A stretch of DNA of 64,000 nucleotides, taken from positions 80,610-144,609 of the forward strand of contig CAZVTK010000002.1 of the NCBI GenBank assembly GCA_964629765.1. Direction: 5' to 3'. Of this stretch, positions 33,597 through 42,239 are shown piece after piece; position 1 is the stretch's first letter, and each line of letters starts with the position of its first letter. The notes under the pieces were generated by a model. It did not search any database. It had not been told where the DNA came from and saw nothing but the letters and a program-made list of their open reading frames with translations. Position numbers and translations under genes: made by a program. This stretch comes from RCIO01 sp964629765 (lineage in GTDB: Bacteria; Pseudomonadota; Alphaproteobacteria; Rhizobiales; Rhizobiaceae).

Positions 33597-35078
33597 CTAT
33601 TCCCGATAAGGGTCCGGATACTCTCCGGTGGTGGAGATGACCGTCGTCCTCGTTTCGAGGTAGGAATCCAGCGCCTCGATTCCGTTCTCGCGACCCCAGC
33701 CGCTGGCCTTGAAACCGCCATAGGGCGTCGACCATCGGGTGTAGCGATAGGTGTTCACCCACACGATGCCCGCCTCGATGCGCGCCGCCACCCGGTGCGC
33801 CCGACCGAGGTCGCTCGTCCAAAGCCCCGCGGTCAGCCCGTAGGTCGTGCCGTTGGCGATGGCCAGCGCCTCTTCCTCCCCGTCGAACGGAATGATCGCC
33901 GCGACGGGGCCGAAGATCTCTTCCTGCGCGATGCGCATATCCGGGCCAACGCCGGCAAATACGGTCGGTTCGACGAAGTAGCCTTCCGCGAATCCGTCGC
34001 GTTGGATTCGCTTTCCGCCGGCGACGAGCTCGGCACCCTCGTTGCGGCCGATCTCCACGTAGGACAGGGTCTTTTCAAGCTGCTCCATGTGGGTCTGAGG
34101 TCCCATATGGGTGGCGGGATCAAGCGGCATGCCGACGCGCACGCGCCCGGCACGCGCCCGGAACTGCTCGACGACGCGATCGTAGATCGGGCGCTCCACC
34201 AGGACACGCGAACCCAGGGCGCAGCTTTGTCCGCACAAAGCCCAGGCCGAGCCCGTCGAGGCATTCAGCGCCTGTTCGATATCCGCATCGGCAAAAAGGA
34301 TATGGGGCGCCTTGCCGCCGAGCTCGAAAGTGAAACGCTTCAACGTTTCCGCGCCGTTCCTGAGGATCGACTTGGCGGTTGCTCCCTCGCCGGTGAACGC
34401 GATCTTGTTCACGTCGGGATGGGCAACGAGATGGGCGCCTGCCGTCATACCGTCGCCCGGTACGATATTGACGACGCCGGGCGGGAAACCCGCCTCCTCG
34501 AACAGGCGGCCCAAGGCCAGCGACGATACGGGGGTCTGCTCCGCCGGCTTCAGCACGACCGTGCAACCGGCCGCGAGCGCGGGACCGAGTTTCCATGCAG
34601 CCGACTGCAACGGAACATTCCAGGGCGTTATGGCCCCGACGACGCCCGCCGGCACCCTCGACGTGAAGACATGAACGCTGTCATCCATCGGGATGGTGCG
34701 GCCGCCAAGCTTGTCGGCCAGCGACGCGAACCAGTGATAATATTGCGGGTGCGAGCCGACATCGACCCGGGCTTCGCGGATGATCCGGCCGTTGTCGCGC
34801 GCTTCCAGCTCGGCGAGGGCCTCCACCTGCGTCGCATAAAGGTCGGCGAACCGGCGCAGGAGCGCGGCACGCTCCCATACGGGCATCCGTCGCCATGGAC
34901 CTTCGAACGCCGCACGCGCGGCTGCGACAGCGCGGTCGATATCCTTCGGCCCGCCATAGACGACATCGCACCACGGCTTGCCCGTGGCCGGATCAATGCT
35001 GCCCCGCAGGCCGCCATCCAGAGGAGCGACCCATTCGCCACCGATGAACAGACGATCGAACCTAAATTCCATAAACAT
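33597..35078 (-). CDS. NAD(P)-dependent aldehyde dehydrogenase
   Basis: Oxidises an aldehyde to an acid. 493 aa, normal for the family. Asn154 in TPWNVPLQ, the catalytic base Glu252 in FELGGKAPH and the nucleophile Cys286 in CGQSCALGSR are all present, as is EEIFGPVAAIIPFD. Two start codons at 35078 and 35072; GAGGAATGC favours 35078. The gene is between a cupin and the DSD1-type aldolase, so it may oxidise the aldehyde that the aldolase releases (inference). Confidence 0.92.
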   Translation of the reverse strand: MFMEFRFDRLFIGGEWVAPLDGGLRGSIDPATGKPWCDVVYGGPKDIDRAVAAARAAFEGPWRRMPVWERAALLRRFADLYATQVEALAELEARDNGRIIREARVDVGSHPQYYHWFASLADKLGGRTIPMDDSVHVFTSRVPAGVVGAITPWNVPLQSAAWKLGPALAAGCTVVLKPAEQTPVSSLALGRLFEEAGFPPGVVNIVPGDGMTAGAHLVAHPDVNKIAFTGEGATAKSILRNGAETLKRFTFELGGKAPHILFADADIEQALNASTGSAWALCGQSCALGSRVLVERPIYDRVVEQFRARAGRVRVGMPLDPATHMGPQTHMEQLEKTLSYVEIGRNEGAELVAGGKRIQRDGFAEGYFVEPTVFAGVGPDMRIAQEEIFGPVAAIIPFDGEEEALAIANGTTYGLTAGLWTSDLGRAHRVAARIEAGIVWVNTYRYTRWSTPYGGFKASGWGRENGIEALDSYLETRTTVISTTGEYPDPYRE

Positions 35079-35183
35079 GCATTCCTCGGTTTGCGCCAGA
35101 ACCCGCAGGTTCCGGCTGAGGATCAAGTCCAGACAGGGAGGAGAATCCAGGAAATAAATCTTGTCGTAATATGGATGTATAAA

Positions 35184-35561
35184 TCAGGTTGCGACCACGA
35201 AAACCTTTCGCACGGTTTCCACGGTGCGCCACGTTCCGCGAAATCCCGGCTTCATGACCAGATTGTCTCCGGCGCGGTAGGTGACGGGCTTGCCGCCATC
35301 TTCCGTCAGCTCCACGACGCCCTCGAGAATATGGCCGAACTCGTAGGTCTTGTCCTTGAACACATGCCAATGCCCCGGCGTCGATTCCCAGAGGCCCGTG
35401 CGAACCCTGCCGTCGAGCGACTGGTCCAGGAGCCATGTCCTGAACTGCGGGTTTCCCGAGATCAGTCGATCCGGGTTCGGCTTGCCTTCCGTCGGCGCCT
35501 TCAGATTCTTTATATCCGTCGGTATATTGAGAGTCAGCGACAAATTCATCTCCTGTGCCAT
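35184..35561 (-). CDS. Small cupin (cupin_3/DUF861 type)
   Basis: Single-domain cupin of up to 125 aa. The pattern WESTPGHWHVFKDKTYEFGHILEG followed by AGDNLVMKPGFRGTWRTVETVRK matches the DUF861 group, which includes (S)-ureidoglycine aminohydrolase-like and EutQ-like proteins, often metal-binding. Start uncertain: ATG 35561 lacks a ribosome site, ATG 35549 touches AGGAG, and a TTG at 35543 has ideal spacing to AGGAG. It is divergent from the MocR regulator across a 359-bp region, so it is likely the first gene of the minus-strand unit ending at 30979. Function unknown. Confidence 0.75.
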   Translation of the reverse strand: MAQEMNLSLTLNIPTDIKNLKAPTEGKPNPDRLISGNPQFRTWLLDQSLDGRVRTGLWESTPGHWHVFKDKTYEFGHILEGVVELTEDGGKPVTYRAGDNLVMKPGFRGTWRTVETVRKVFVVAT

Positions 35562-35920
35562 ATGTTGGCTTTATTATACATATACTCCAAGTATGAACGA
35601 CGTATCGATGCAATTGCTTGTCGCAATCGACGGTCCCGAACTTGGGCTTATTGAAACAAGTAATCCATTAAAAATGCTGGCCTTTCTATCTACAGCTTCG
35701 CGCTATTATCATCAGCACAACGGGCCATGCCGAATCCCCGCGGGATGGGTTCCGAATGGACATCCCAGGTCGACCGGCCGCGCCGCCGCATGCCGGATGC
35801 GACGCGAGGCAGGTGCCATGCCTGCTGTCGCTACACTTGCCGCTATCGGCGATTTGACCTGTACAGATTGTGATAGTCTGGCTATAGTTATGATAAATTT
35901 ATATTACAGATGGCCCGGCC
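35562..35920. other. AT-rich divergent promoter region, 359 bp
   Basis: Lies between the cupin and the MocR gene. It contains TATA-rich stretches at both ends (TTTATTATACATATACTCC near 35570 and ATAGTTATGATAAATTTATATT near 35885). The octamer GATAGTCT at 35872-35879 recurs at 45349-45356 upstream of the Dpp-type operon. The centre is GC-rich and I see no gene in it. Confidence 0.5.
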
Positions 35921-37333
35921 ATGACCTATCGTTACAATGCCGTCGTTCAATTCATACGCGAGCTCGTCAATGCCGGCACTCTCAAGGTCGGCGACCGCCT
36001 CCCTTCCATCAGGCAGCTCAGCGCCACCACCGGTTACAGCACCGTCACCATCCATCACGGGTATGAGCTGCTGGAAAGTCAGGGATATTGCGAGGCGCGG
36101 CCGCGCGCGGGATTCTATCTCATCCGCGCGCCGGCTCAACATGAGGAGTTCCCGGAGGAACGGGAGCAGTCGCCCGAACCCCTTGCCATCGAAGACCTGT
36201 CCGAGTCCCTCCTGCTCTCTTTCCAGAGCAAGGCGCTGAGCGCTTTCGGTGCGCCATACCCCAGCGACGACCTGTACAACCGAACGGAGCTGGACATGAC
36301 GCTCCGTCGCGTCCTTCGCGGGCGCAAGCCGACCGGCGTCGACGAGGCCGAAGGCGATCCCGAATTGCGCTTGCAGATCGCAAAAAGGACGGCCCAGCGC
36401 CAGATCGCGACGCGCCATCAGGACGTCATCGTCACCGGTTCGTCCATGCAGGCGTTCAACCTGTGCCTCGATGCGTTTACCGAACCCAACGACATCATTC
36501 TCGTCGAGAGCCCTTCCTATTTCCCGGCGCTGTCGGCGATCCGGCGCCGCAATCTTCGGGTCGTGGAGATATATTCCCACCCCCGGACCGGCGTGGACCC
36601 GGATCAGTTCGAGTACATAGTCCGGAACAATCGCATAAGGGTGGCCCTTCTGATGGGGAACCACCACTATCCCACAGGCATCACCTACAGCGAAACTGCC
36701 ATGCGCAAGATCGTCGTCGTCGCGCAGAAGCACAATGTCATGATTATCGAAAACGACATGCTCGGCGAGCTGAAATACGGCTCCGGGCATGCCTCGTCCT
36801 TCAAGCAGTTCGATACGTCGAACAACGTGATCCAGTACAGCAGCTTCGAATACACCCTGGCGCCGGAATACGGCCTCGGGTGGATCATCGCAGGGAAGTA
36901 TACGAAACGTCTTCTGGCCGCCTCGTATCTCGGAGGCTGCACGAGCGACTGGCGGATACAGCGGGCCATAGCCGAACATCTTTCCACCCGCAGTCAGGAC
37001 AGGGCCCTGCGCCGCATCCGCACGGAATTGGCCTTCCGCATGGAAAAAGGGCTTCAGATTCTGGCCGATACGCTCCCTGCCGAATGCTCCTTCAGCATGC
37101 CGATCGGCGGCTTCACATGTTGGGTTCGCGCGCAGCCGCGCTTTTCGTCGAGCAGGGCGGCCATTGCTCTCAACAGGAAGAACGTCGGCTTCATTCCCGG
37201 TCCGGTATTCTCGGCGGCAAGGTCGTTCGAAAACTTCTTCGCGATGAACCTTTCCTTCCCCTGGACTCCCGAGAACGAGGCCAAGGTCGAGAAGATCGCC
37301 AGGGTCATAGCGGACGAGAAATTCCTCGTGTGA
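35921..37333 (+). CDS. MocR/GabR-type regulator with Tyr in place of the PLP lysine
   Basis: 470-aa fusion of a GntR winged helix (1-70: GTLKVGDRLPSIRQLSA, TVTIHHGYELLESQGY) and a fold-type I aminotransferase domain (about 105-465). MocR proteins normally hold PLP on a lysine in an SFSKTLAPGLRLGW-like motif; here it reads SFEYTLAPEYGLGW, so the lysine position is Tyr311. Other parts (GNHHYPTG, NDMLGEL, and the C-terminal GFIPGPVFSA) follow the family. The regulator probably senses its effector without covalent PLP. It lies between the two minus-strand units of the second island, the natural candidate to control both. Confidence 0.87.
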   Translation: MTYRYNAVVQFIRELVNAGTLKVGDRLPSIRQLSATTGYSTVTIHHGYELLESQGYCEARPRAGFYLIRAPAQHEEFPEEREQSPEPLAIEDLSESLLLSFQSKALSAFGAPYPSDDLYNRTELDMTLRRVLRGRKPTGVDEAEGDPELRLQIAKRTAQRQIATRHQDVIVTGSSMQAFNLCLDAFTEPNDIILVESPSYFPALSAIRRRNLRVVEIYSHPRTGVDPDQFEYIVRNNRIRVALLMGNHHYPTGITYSETAMRKIVVVAQKHNVMIIENDMLGELKYGSGHASSFKQFDTSNNVIQYSSFEYTLAPEYGLGWIIAGKYTKRLLAASYLGGCTSDWRIQRAIAEHLSTRSQDRALRRIRTELAFRMEKGLQILADTLPAECSFSMPIGGFTCWVRAQPRFSSSRAAIALNRKNVGFIPGPVFSAARSFENFFAMNLSFPWTPENEAKVEKIARVIADEKFLV

Positions 37334-37433
37334 TCGCCGGACACATTCCGGTTTTGGCAGAACAGGCTATCGCTCCGCTCCTTGTTTCAGCGGTATCCCC
37401 GGCGAGCGGGATGGAGCCCGCCCCGGCATCGGT

Positions 37434-38306
37434 TCACCTTGACCTCACATCCATCGTATCGCGCAATCCGTCTCCGATGAAATTGAAGGCGAGGGCCGCG
37501 AAGAAGATCGCCATTCCGGGAAACACGCTCATCCACCAGGCGCTCCAATACTCCATCGACGTCGCCAGCATCTGCCCCCAGCTCGGGGTCGGAGGTTCGG
37601 CTCCGAGGCCGAGGAACGCAAGGGAGGACTCGGTGATGAGCGTCGCCGAAGCTCTCAGCGAGGCATAGACGATCACGTTCCCGGCCACGCTGGGCCAGAC
37701 GTGGATTGCCATGATCCGGATATCGCTGGCACCGATCGCCCGTGCAGCCTGAACGAAATCGAGCTCCCTGACGCTGAGCACCTGTCCGCGAACCAGCCGG
37801 GCGAAGCCGGGAACGTTCACCACCGCCAGCGCGATGATGGCGTTGATGAGCTCGGGCCCGAGAACGGCGATGACCCCCAGCGCCAGAACCAGAAGCGGGA
37901 ATGCCAAAAGCCCATCCATGATGCGCATGATGACATCGTCCACCAGGCCGCCGAAATAGCCGGCGACGAGACCTATGATGCCGCCGGCCAGCAGGGAAAG
38001 CACGATGGAAACGAACACCACCTGAAGCGATATGCGGGCGCCGTAGATGAGCCGGGAGAGGATGTCGCGGCCGATCTCGTCGGTGCCGAGCAAATGCTCC
38101 ATCGATGGAGGCGCGGTCACAGCATCATAGTTGATCGCGGCGGGATCGTAGGGTGCCAGCCAGGGGGCGAACGCCGCGCATATGATGATGACGACGATGA
38201 CCGCCAGTCCTATCGAGCCGGTGCGATGGCGCAGCAATCGTCCCGAAACCAGCGCGAGGCGAGAGCTGGACTTGCCGGAGGCCGAGCGATCGACAGCAAT
38301 CTCCAT
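37434..38306 (-). CDS. Dpp/Opp-type ABC permease (DppC-like)
   Basis: Inner-membrane permease of 290 aa with about six helices. N-terminal cytoplasmic segment then the DppC-family signature LLGTDEIGRDILSRLIYGARISL; the coupling loop is ARAIGASDIRIMAIHVWP. It is the last gene of an eight-gene minus-strand operon that starts at 44975. The stop converges with the MocR gene. Ribosome site GAGGTAAGG is upstream. Such systems carry peptides, opines, nickel or amines; the catabolic neighbours suggest an organic nitrogen compound. Confidence 0.9.
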   Translation of the reverse strand: MEIAVDRSASGKSSSRLALVSGRLLRHRTGSIGLAVIVVIIICAAFAPWLAPYDPAAINYDAVTAPPSMEHLLGTDEIGRDILSRLIYGARISLQVVFVSIVLSLLAGGIIGLVAGYFGGLVDDVIMRIMDGLLAFPLLVLALGVIAVLGPELINAIIALAVVNVPGFARLVRGQVLSVRELDFVQAARAIGASDIRIMAIHVWPSVAGNVIVYASLRASATLITESSLAFLGLGAEPPTPSWGQMLATSMEYWSAWWMSVFPGMAIFFAALAFNFIGDGLRDTMDVRSR

Positions 38307-38317
38307 CGCACCTTACC

Positions 38318-39259
38318 TCACAGCTTGATTCTGCGATCGAGAGCGGCATAGCTCAGATCCGTCAGAAAATTCACGATGATCACGCCGAGCACGATGATCA
38401 GGATTCCCACCTGGACCGGCGCGATGTCGCGCTCGAAAATGCCCTCGACCACCATGCGGCCCAGGCCCGGCAGGGAGAAGATCGTCTCGGTAACGACGGC
38501 CCCGCTCACGAGCACGCCGGTCTGGAGCCCGATGACCGTGACGATCGGTATCATCGCGTTGCGTAGCGCATGCCGCATCAAAAGGCGGCGGTAGGGAACG
38601 CCCTTGGCGCGTGCCGTGCGAATATAATCCTGCGAGAGCACCTCGAGCATGGAGGTGCGTGTCTGGCGCATGATCAGGGCGACCAGGGCCGTCCCGACCG
38701 TCAGGCAGGGCAGGATCATAAGCTTCAGATTTTGCACCGGATCTTCGAAGAAGGGGACATAGCCCGAAGGAGGCAGCCAGTTCAGTTCGAGCGCAAACAA
38801 CCTGATCAACAATATACCGGCCCAGAAATAAGGCAGGGCCATGCCGGACAGGGCCAGGAAGCTCACCACGAGATCCACCCAGCTATTGGGCCGGAGCGAC
38901 GCCAGGATACCTCCCGGCACGCCGAACAGAACGGAAAAGGCGATGGCGAGAACCGTAAGCTCCAGCGTGACGGGCACCCGCGCCGCGACCATGTCCGCCA
39001 CCGGCTCCTGGGTTCGGAGCGACCGGCCGTAGTCTCCGGTCACCATGCTTTCCAGCCATTTCACATATTGAACCGGTATGGGGCGATCCAGGCCGAGCTT
39101 CACCCTGACGGCCTCCCTTTCCTCCATCGTCGCCTGCTCGCCGAGCAGCGCATAGGTCGGGTCTCCGGGGAGAAGAAGCAGCATTGAAAAGACGATGAAG
39201 CTCGTGACGAACACGACGGGCGCAATGAACAGCAACCGTCGCAATCCATATCTCAGCAT
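38318..39259 (-). CDS. Dpp/Opp-type ABC permease (DppB-like)
   Basis: 313 aa, about six membrane helices. DppB features: N-terminal RRLLFIAPVVFVTSFIVF, then PGDPTYALLGEQAT, and the coupling segment ARAKGVPYRRLLMRHALRNAMIP, quoted here in two parts of the same loop. It pairs with the DppC-like protein whose gene starts 11 bases after this stop. Start at 39259 with GGAG 8-9 bases upstream. Confidence 0.9.
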   Translation of the reverse strand: MLRYGLRRLLFIAPVVFVTSFIVFSMLLLLPGDPTYALLGEQATMEEREAVRVKLGLDRPIPVQYVKWLESMVTGDYGRSLRTQEPVADMVAARVPVTLELTVLAIAFSVLFGVPGGILASLRPNSWVDLVVSFLALSGMALPYFWAGILLIRLFALELNWLPPSGYVPFFEDPVQNLKLMILPCLTVGTALVALIMRQTRTSMLEVLSQDYIRTARAKGVPYRRLLMRHALRNAMIPIVTVIGLQTGVLVSGAVVTETIFSLPGLGRMVVEGIFERDIAPVQVGILIIVLGVIIVNFLTDLSYAALDRRIKL

Positions 39260-39288
39260 CTAGATCACTCCACGGTTGCTCTTACTGC

Positions 39289-40248
39289 CTAGGGCAGATC
39301 GTCACGGATGCAGGCTTTCTGATGCGTCTTTGATATTGCCCGCAATAAAGGAACCTCCACGGCGCAGTCATTGACGGCGAAAGGACAGCGCTCCCGGAAA
39401 ACACAGCCGGAAGGCGGGTTGATGGGGCTCGGCACGTCACCCTTCAGGATGATGCGTTCGCGAGCTGCGTTTCTATCCACGTTGGGAAGCGCGGAGATCA
39501 AAGCTTTGGTGTATGGGTGCCTCGGGGAAGAAAATATATCGTCCGTATTTCCCAGTTCCACCACGCGTCCGAGGTACATCACCATAGTGCGGTTGGCCAG
39601 ATATCTCACCACGCTCAGGTCGTGGCTGATGAACAGCATGGTCAGATTGAAGTTTTTCTGGAGATCCTTGATGAGGTTGAGCACCTGCGCCTGCACCGAA
39701 ACGTCGAGCGCAGATACGGGTTCGTCCGCCACGATGAATTCGGGCTCTGCGATAAGGGCGCGCGCAATGCCTATTCGCTGGCGTTGACCGCCGGAGAATT
39801 CGTGCGGATATCGCTGCGCATGCGCGGGGCGCAAGCCTACCAGCGACATCAGCTCCAGGACGCGCGCGCGGCGCTCCGACTTTCCGCCCCCGAGGCCATG
39901 CACGATGAGGGGCTCCTCAAGGGCTTCCCCCACTCTCAGATACGGGTTGAGCGAGGAGAACGGGTCCTGGAAGATGATCTGCATTCTCCTGCGTATCGCG
40001 CGCATCTGCCGTCGCGACAGGTCGAGGAGGTTGGCCCCGTCGAAATCGATATCGCCCGCCGTCGGCTCGACCAGGCGCAGGATCATGCGTCCCACCGTGG
40101 TCTTGCCGCTGCCGGATTCGCCGACCAGACCGAGCACCTCGCCCCGGCGTATCCCGAAGCTGACATTTTCGACCGCCCGCACGGGCCCGTAGGACTTTTG
40201 CAGCTTGGTGGCGCGGACCAATTCGCGCTCCTGACCATCCGGGATCAT
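39289..40248 (-). CDS. Dpp/Opp-type ABC ATPase (DppF-like)
   Basis: 319 aa: Walker A GESGSGKTT, Q-loop FQDPFSSLNPYL, signature FSGGQRQR, Walker B FIVADEPVSALD, SHDLSVV. The C-terminal oligopeptide-transporter extension has CVFRERCPFAVNDC, the cysteine motif of this subfamily. ATG 40248 overlaps the stop of the DppD-like gene by one base (TGATG), so the two are coupled. The earlier in-frame open stretch lies inside that gene and is not used. Confidence 0.9.
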   Translation of the reverse strand: MIPDGQERELVRATKLQKSYGPVRAVENVSFGIRRGEVLGLVGESGSGKTTVGRMILRLVEPTAGDIDFDGANLLDLSRRQMRAIRRRMQIIFQDPFSSLNPYLRVGEALEEPLIVHGLGGGKSERRARVLELMSLVGLRPAHAQRYPHEFSGGQRQRIGIARALIAEPEFIVADEPVSALDVSVQAQVLNLIKDLQKNFNLTMLFISHDLSVVRYLANRTMVMYLGRVVELGNTDDIFSSPRHPYTKALISALPNVDRNAARERIILKGDVPSPINPPSGCVFRERCPFAVNDCAVEVPLLRAISKTHQKACIRDDLP

Positions 40249-41354
40249 CAGAACGTCCGCCAGCGCAGACACCGCACCATGTGTCCGTCCGCGTCCTCTT
40301 CCTCGGCAGGGCTCTGGGTGTCGCACAGGCCCGCAACCGCATGTCGGCAGCGGGGATGGAACCGGCAGCCATCCGGCTTATGGTGCGGGTCCGGAACGGC
40401 GCCGGAAATCGCATTCAGGCGGGCATGCCTGTCGGTGTCGATGCGCGGTATGGAGGCCAGAAGCGCCAGCGTATAGGGATGCCGCGGGTTGCGCAGGATC
40501 GCGTCCACGGGGCCGGATTCGACGACCTGACCCGCATACATGACCGCGACCGAATGGGCGATCTCGGCAACCACGCCGAGATCATGCGTAACGAAAAGCA
40601 TGCCCATGCCGAGCTGTTTCTGGAGATTCTGCAAGTCGGCCAGGATCTGGGCCTGAATGGTCACGTCGAGCGCGGTGGTCGCCTCGTCCGCTATGAGGAC
40701 ATCCGGCTGGCAGATGAGCGCCATCCCGATCATTATCCTCTGGCGCATTCCGCCGGAAAGCTCATGCGGATAGGCGTTGGCGCGCCGCCTGGGCTCGGGG
40801 ATGCCGACCCGCTCGAGCATCCTTATCGTCGCCGCCTGCCGCTCCCGCCGCGGCATGTTGCGGTGAATGAGCAGGACCTCGGCAATCTGGTCGCCGACCG
40901 TAAGAACGGGGTTCAGGCTCGTCATCGGCTCCTGGAAGATCATGGCGATGCGGTCGCCCCGCAGAACGTCCATCTCCGAGTCTTTCAGACGGGCGAGCTC
41001 CCAGTTCCTGTTTGCCGAGTCGCAATAATTGATGCGGCCCGACACCGTTGCGTCCCGGCGCGACAGCAATCCCATGATCGCAAGGCTGGTTACGGATTTT
41101 CCAGAACCCGATTCCCCCACGAGGGCGACGGTCCGGCCCTTGCTGACCGAGAAGCTGACACCCTCGATGACGGATGCGGGACCGGCCGGGCCGTTGAACG
41201 TGACGGAGAGATTTTCCACCTGCAACACGGGCGGCTCTTCAGCCGCGTGCCCGGCCACCGTCTCTTCAACCGCCAACCGATGCAGATCGCTAACCCCATT
41301 GCTGACGTGGATCACCGGAGCCCTCTCCACCGAGACATTCAATCCCACGATCAT
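40248..41354 (-). CDS. Dpp/Opp-type ABC ATPase (DppD-like)
   Basis: 368 aa: Walker A GESGSGKSV, Q-loop FQEPMTSLNPV, signature LSGGMRQR, Walker B VLIADEATTALD, THDLGVVAEIA, and the C-terminal CRFHPRCRHAVAGLC motif. The first 40 residues are an unusual extension before the ABC domain; an internal start is possible. Its ATG overlaps the stop of the Rieske ferredoxin gene (ATGA), showing that the ferredoxin and importer genes belong to one operon. Confidence 0.9.
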   Translation of the reverse strand: MIVGLNVSVERAPVIHVSNGVSDLHRLAVEETVAGHAAEEPPVLQVENLSVTFNGPAGPASVIEGVSFSVSKGRTVALVGESGSGKSVTSLAIMGLLSRRDATVSGRINYCDSANRNWELARLKDSEMDVLRGDRIAMIFQEPMTSLNPVLTVGDQIAEVLLIHRNMPRRERQAATIRMLERVGIPEPRRRANAYPHELSGGMRQRIMIGMALICQPDVLIADEATTALDVTIQAQILADLQNLQKQLGMGMLFVTHDLGVVAEIAHSVAVMYAGQVVESGPVDAILRNPRHPYTLALLASIPRIDTDRHARLNAISGAVPDPHHKPDGCRFHPRCRHAVAGLCDTQSPAEEEDADGHMVRCLRWRTF

Positions 41355-41680
41355 TCATCGGGCTGAGAGCCGGGAACGAGCACCTCCACGATGCCCTCGC
41401 GTATCCGGGCAGGGAATGTAGCGATCGGGCAATCCGCCGGCCCCCGGACGACAGCTCCGGTCTTGACGTCGAATTGAGCGCCGTGCAGCGGACATTCGAC
41501 CAGGCCGTCGTCCAGCCATCCGTCGGTAAGCAAAGCGAACGCATGAGAGCATATGTTGTCAGTCGCGTAAACCTGCCCGGACATTCTGTATGCTACGATC
41601 CTTCGATCTCCGATCTCGAAGGAATACATTTGATCGTCTTCCATATCCGAGAATGGAGCCAGAGGTATCCAATCACTCAT
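41351..41680 (-). CDS. Rieske [2Fe-2S] ferredoxin
   Basis: 109-aa small electron carrier. Cluster ligands are in CSH and CPLHG separated by 16 residues (ICSHAFALLTDG ... VECPLHGAQFD), the normal spacing for dioxygenase-type Rieske ferredoxins such as BphF/NagAb. It accepts electrons probably from the reductase encoded at 30979-32181. The gene overlaps the DppD-like gene by 4 bases and follows the second Rieske gene after a 71-bp AT-rich gap, which may hold a promoter of its own. Start follows GGGGAAAAGG. Confidence 0.9.
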   Translation of the reverse strand: MSDWIPLAPFSDMEDDQMYSFEIGDRRIVAYRMSGQVYATDNICSHAFALLTDGWLDDGLVECPLHGAQFDVKTGAVVRGPADCPIATFPARIREGIVEVLVPGSQPDE

Positions 41681-41751
41681 TATATATCCTTTTCCCCGAC
41701 ACTATCGATAAATCCAATGGATAATAAAATTATCTACAATAGTATTTTCAA

Positions 41752-42195
41752 CTACAGATGAACGTAGATGATCCTGCCGGACTCGTCCGAGTCCTCGATC
41801 GTTACAGGATAGGTCTCCACCCTTTCGTCCTCCGGGCAGTCGCCTTTCTCCCCTCCTTCGGCCGGCTCCAAAGTGACCGGATACCTTCTTACCCATACCT
41901 TATGGGGGTTAAATACGGATTCTCCGGTTTCCAGGTTGAATTCCCATCCATGCCATGGGCATCGCAATATTCTTCCCACGGAATCAAATTTAAAATCACC
42001 CGGCTCGTTGCCGGTGACAAATCCTTCCACGACGCCCATGCATAGAGGGGCGCCGCGATGGGGGCAGCTATTGCGGACGGCGTGGTAGTTGTTCTCGACA
42101 TTGAAGATGCCGATGCTCCTGCCGGCTATGTCGACGATCATCCGCCCTCCGAGCGGGATTTCATCCACACGGCAGGCTTTGTACTTCTTTGCCAA
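41752..42195 (-). CDS. Short Rieske-domain protein linked to the amidohydrolase
   Basis: 147-aa Rieske [2Fe-2S] protein. Ligand pairs are CPHRGAPL and CPWHGWEF, but 32 residues separate the two boxes rather than 15-17, so there is an insert of about 16 residues (VTGNEPGDFKFDSVGRI). It lacks the mononuclear-iron catalytic domain of full Rieske oxygenases. The start is TTG 42195, directly behind a very strong GGAGGAGG site; no ATG is available nearby. It is 44 bases downstream of the amidohydrolase, so they are co-expressed. May pass electrons or act as a subunit of an unidentified enzyme. Confidence 0.82.
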   Translation of the reverse strand: MAKKYKACRVDEIPLGGRMIVDIAGRSIGIFNVENNYHAVRNSCPHRGAPLCMGVVEGFVTGNEPGDFKFDSVGRILRCPWHGWEFNLETGESVFNPHKVWVRRYPVTLEPAEGGEKGDCPEDERVETYPVTIEDSDESGRIIYVHL

Positions 42196-42239
42196 TTTTC
42201 CTCCTCCGCTTGCTGACGCCCTAAAATGAAGCGTGCGGC

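Noticed and set aside
41752..42195. Full Rieske oxygenase alpha subunit
   Set aside because: The open frame upstream of the TTG start is not Rieske-like and belongs to the shadow of the amidohydrolase gene; the catalytic iron domain is absent.
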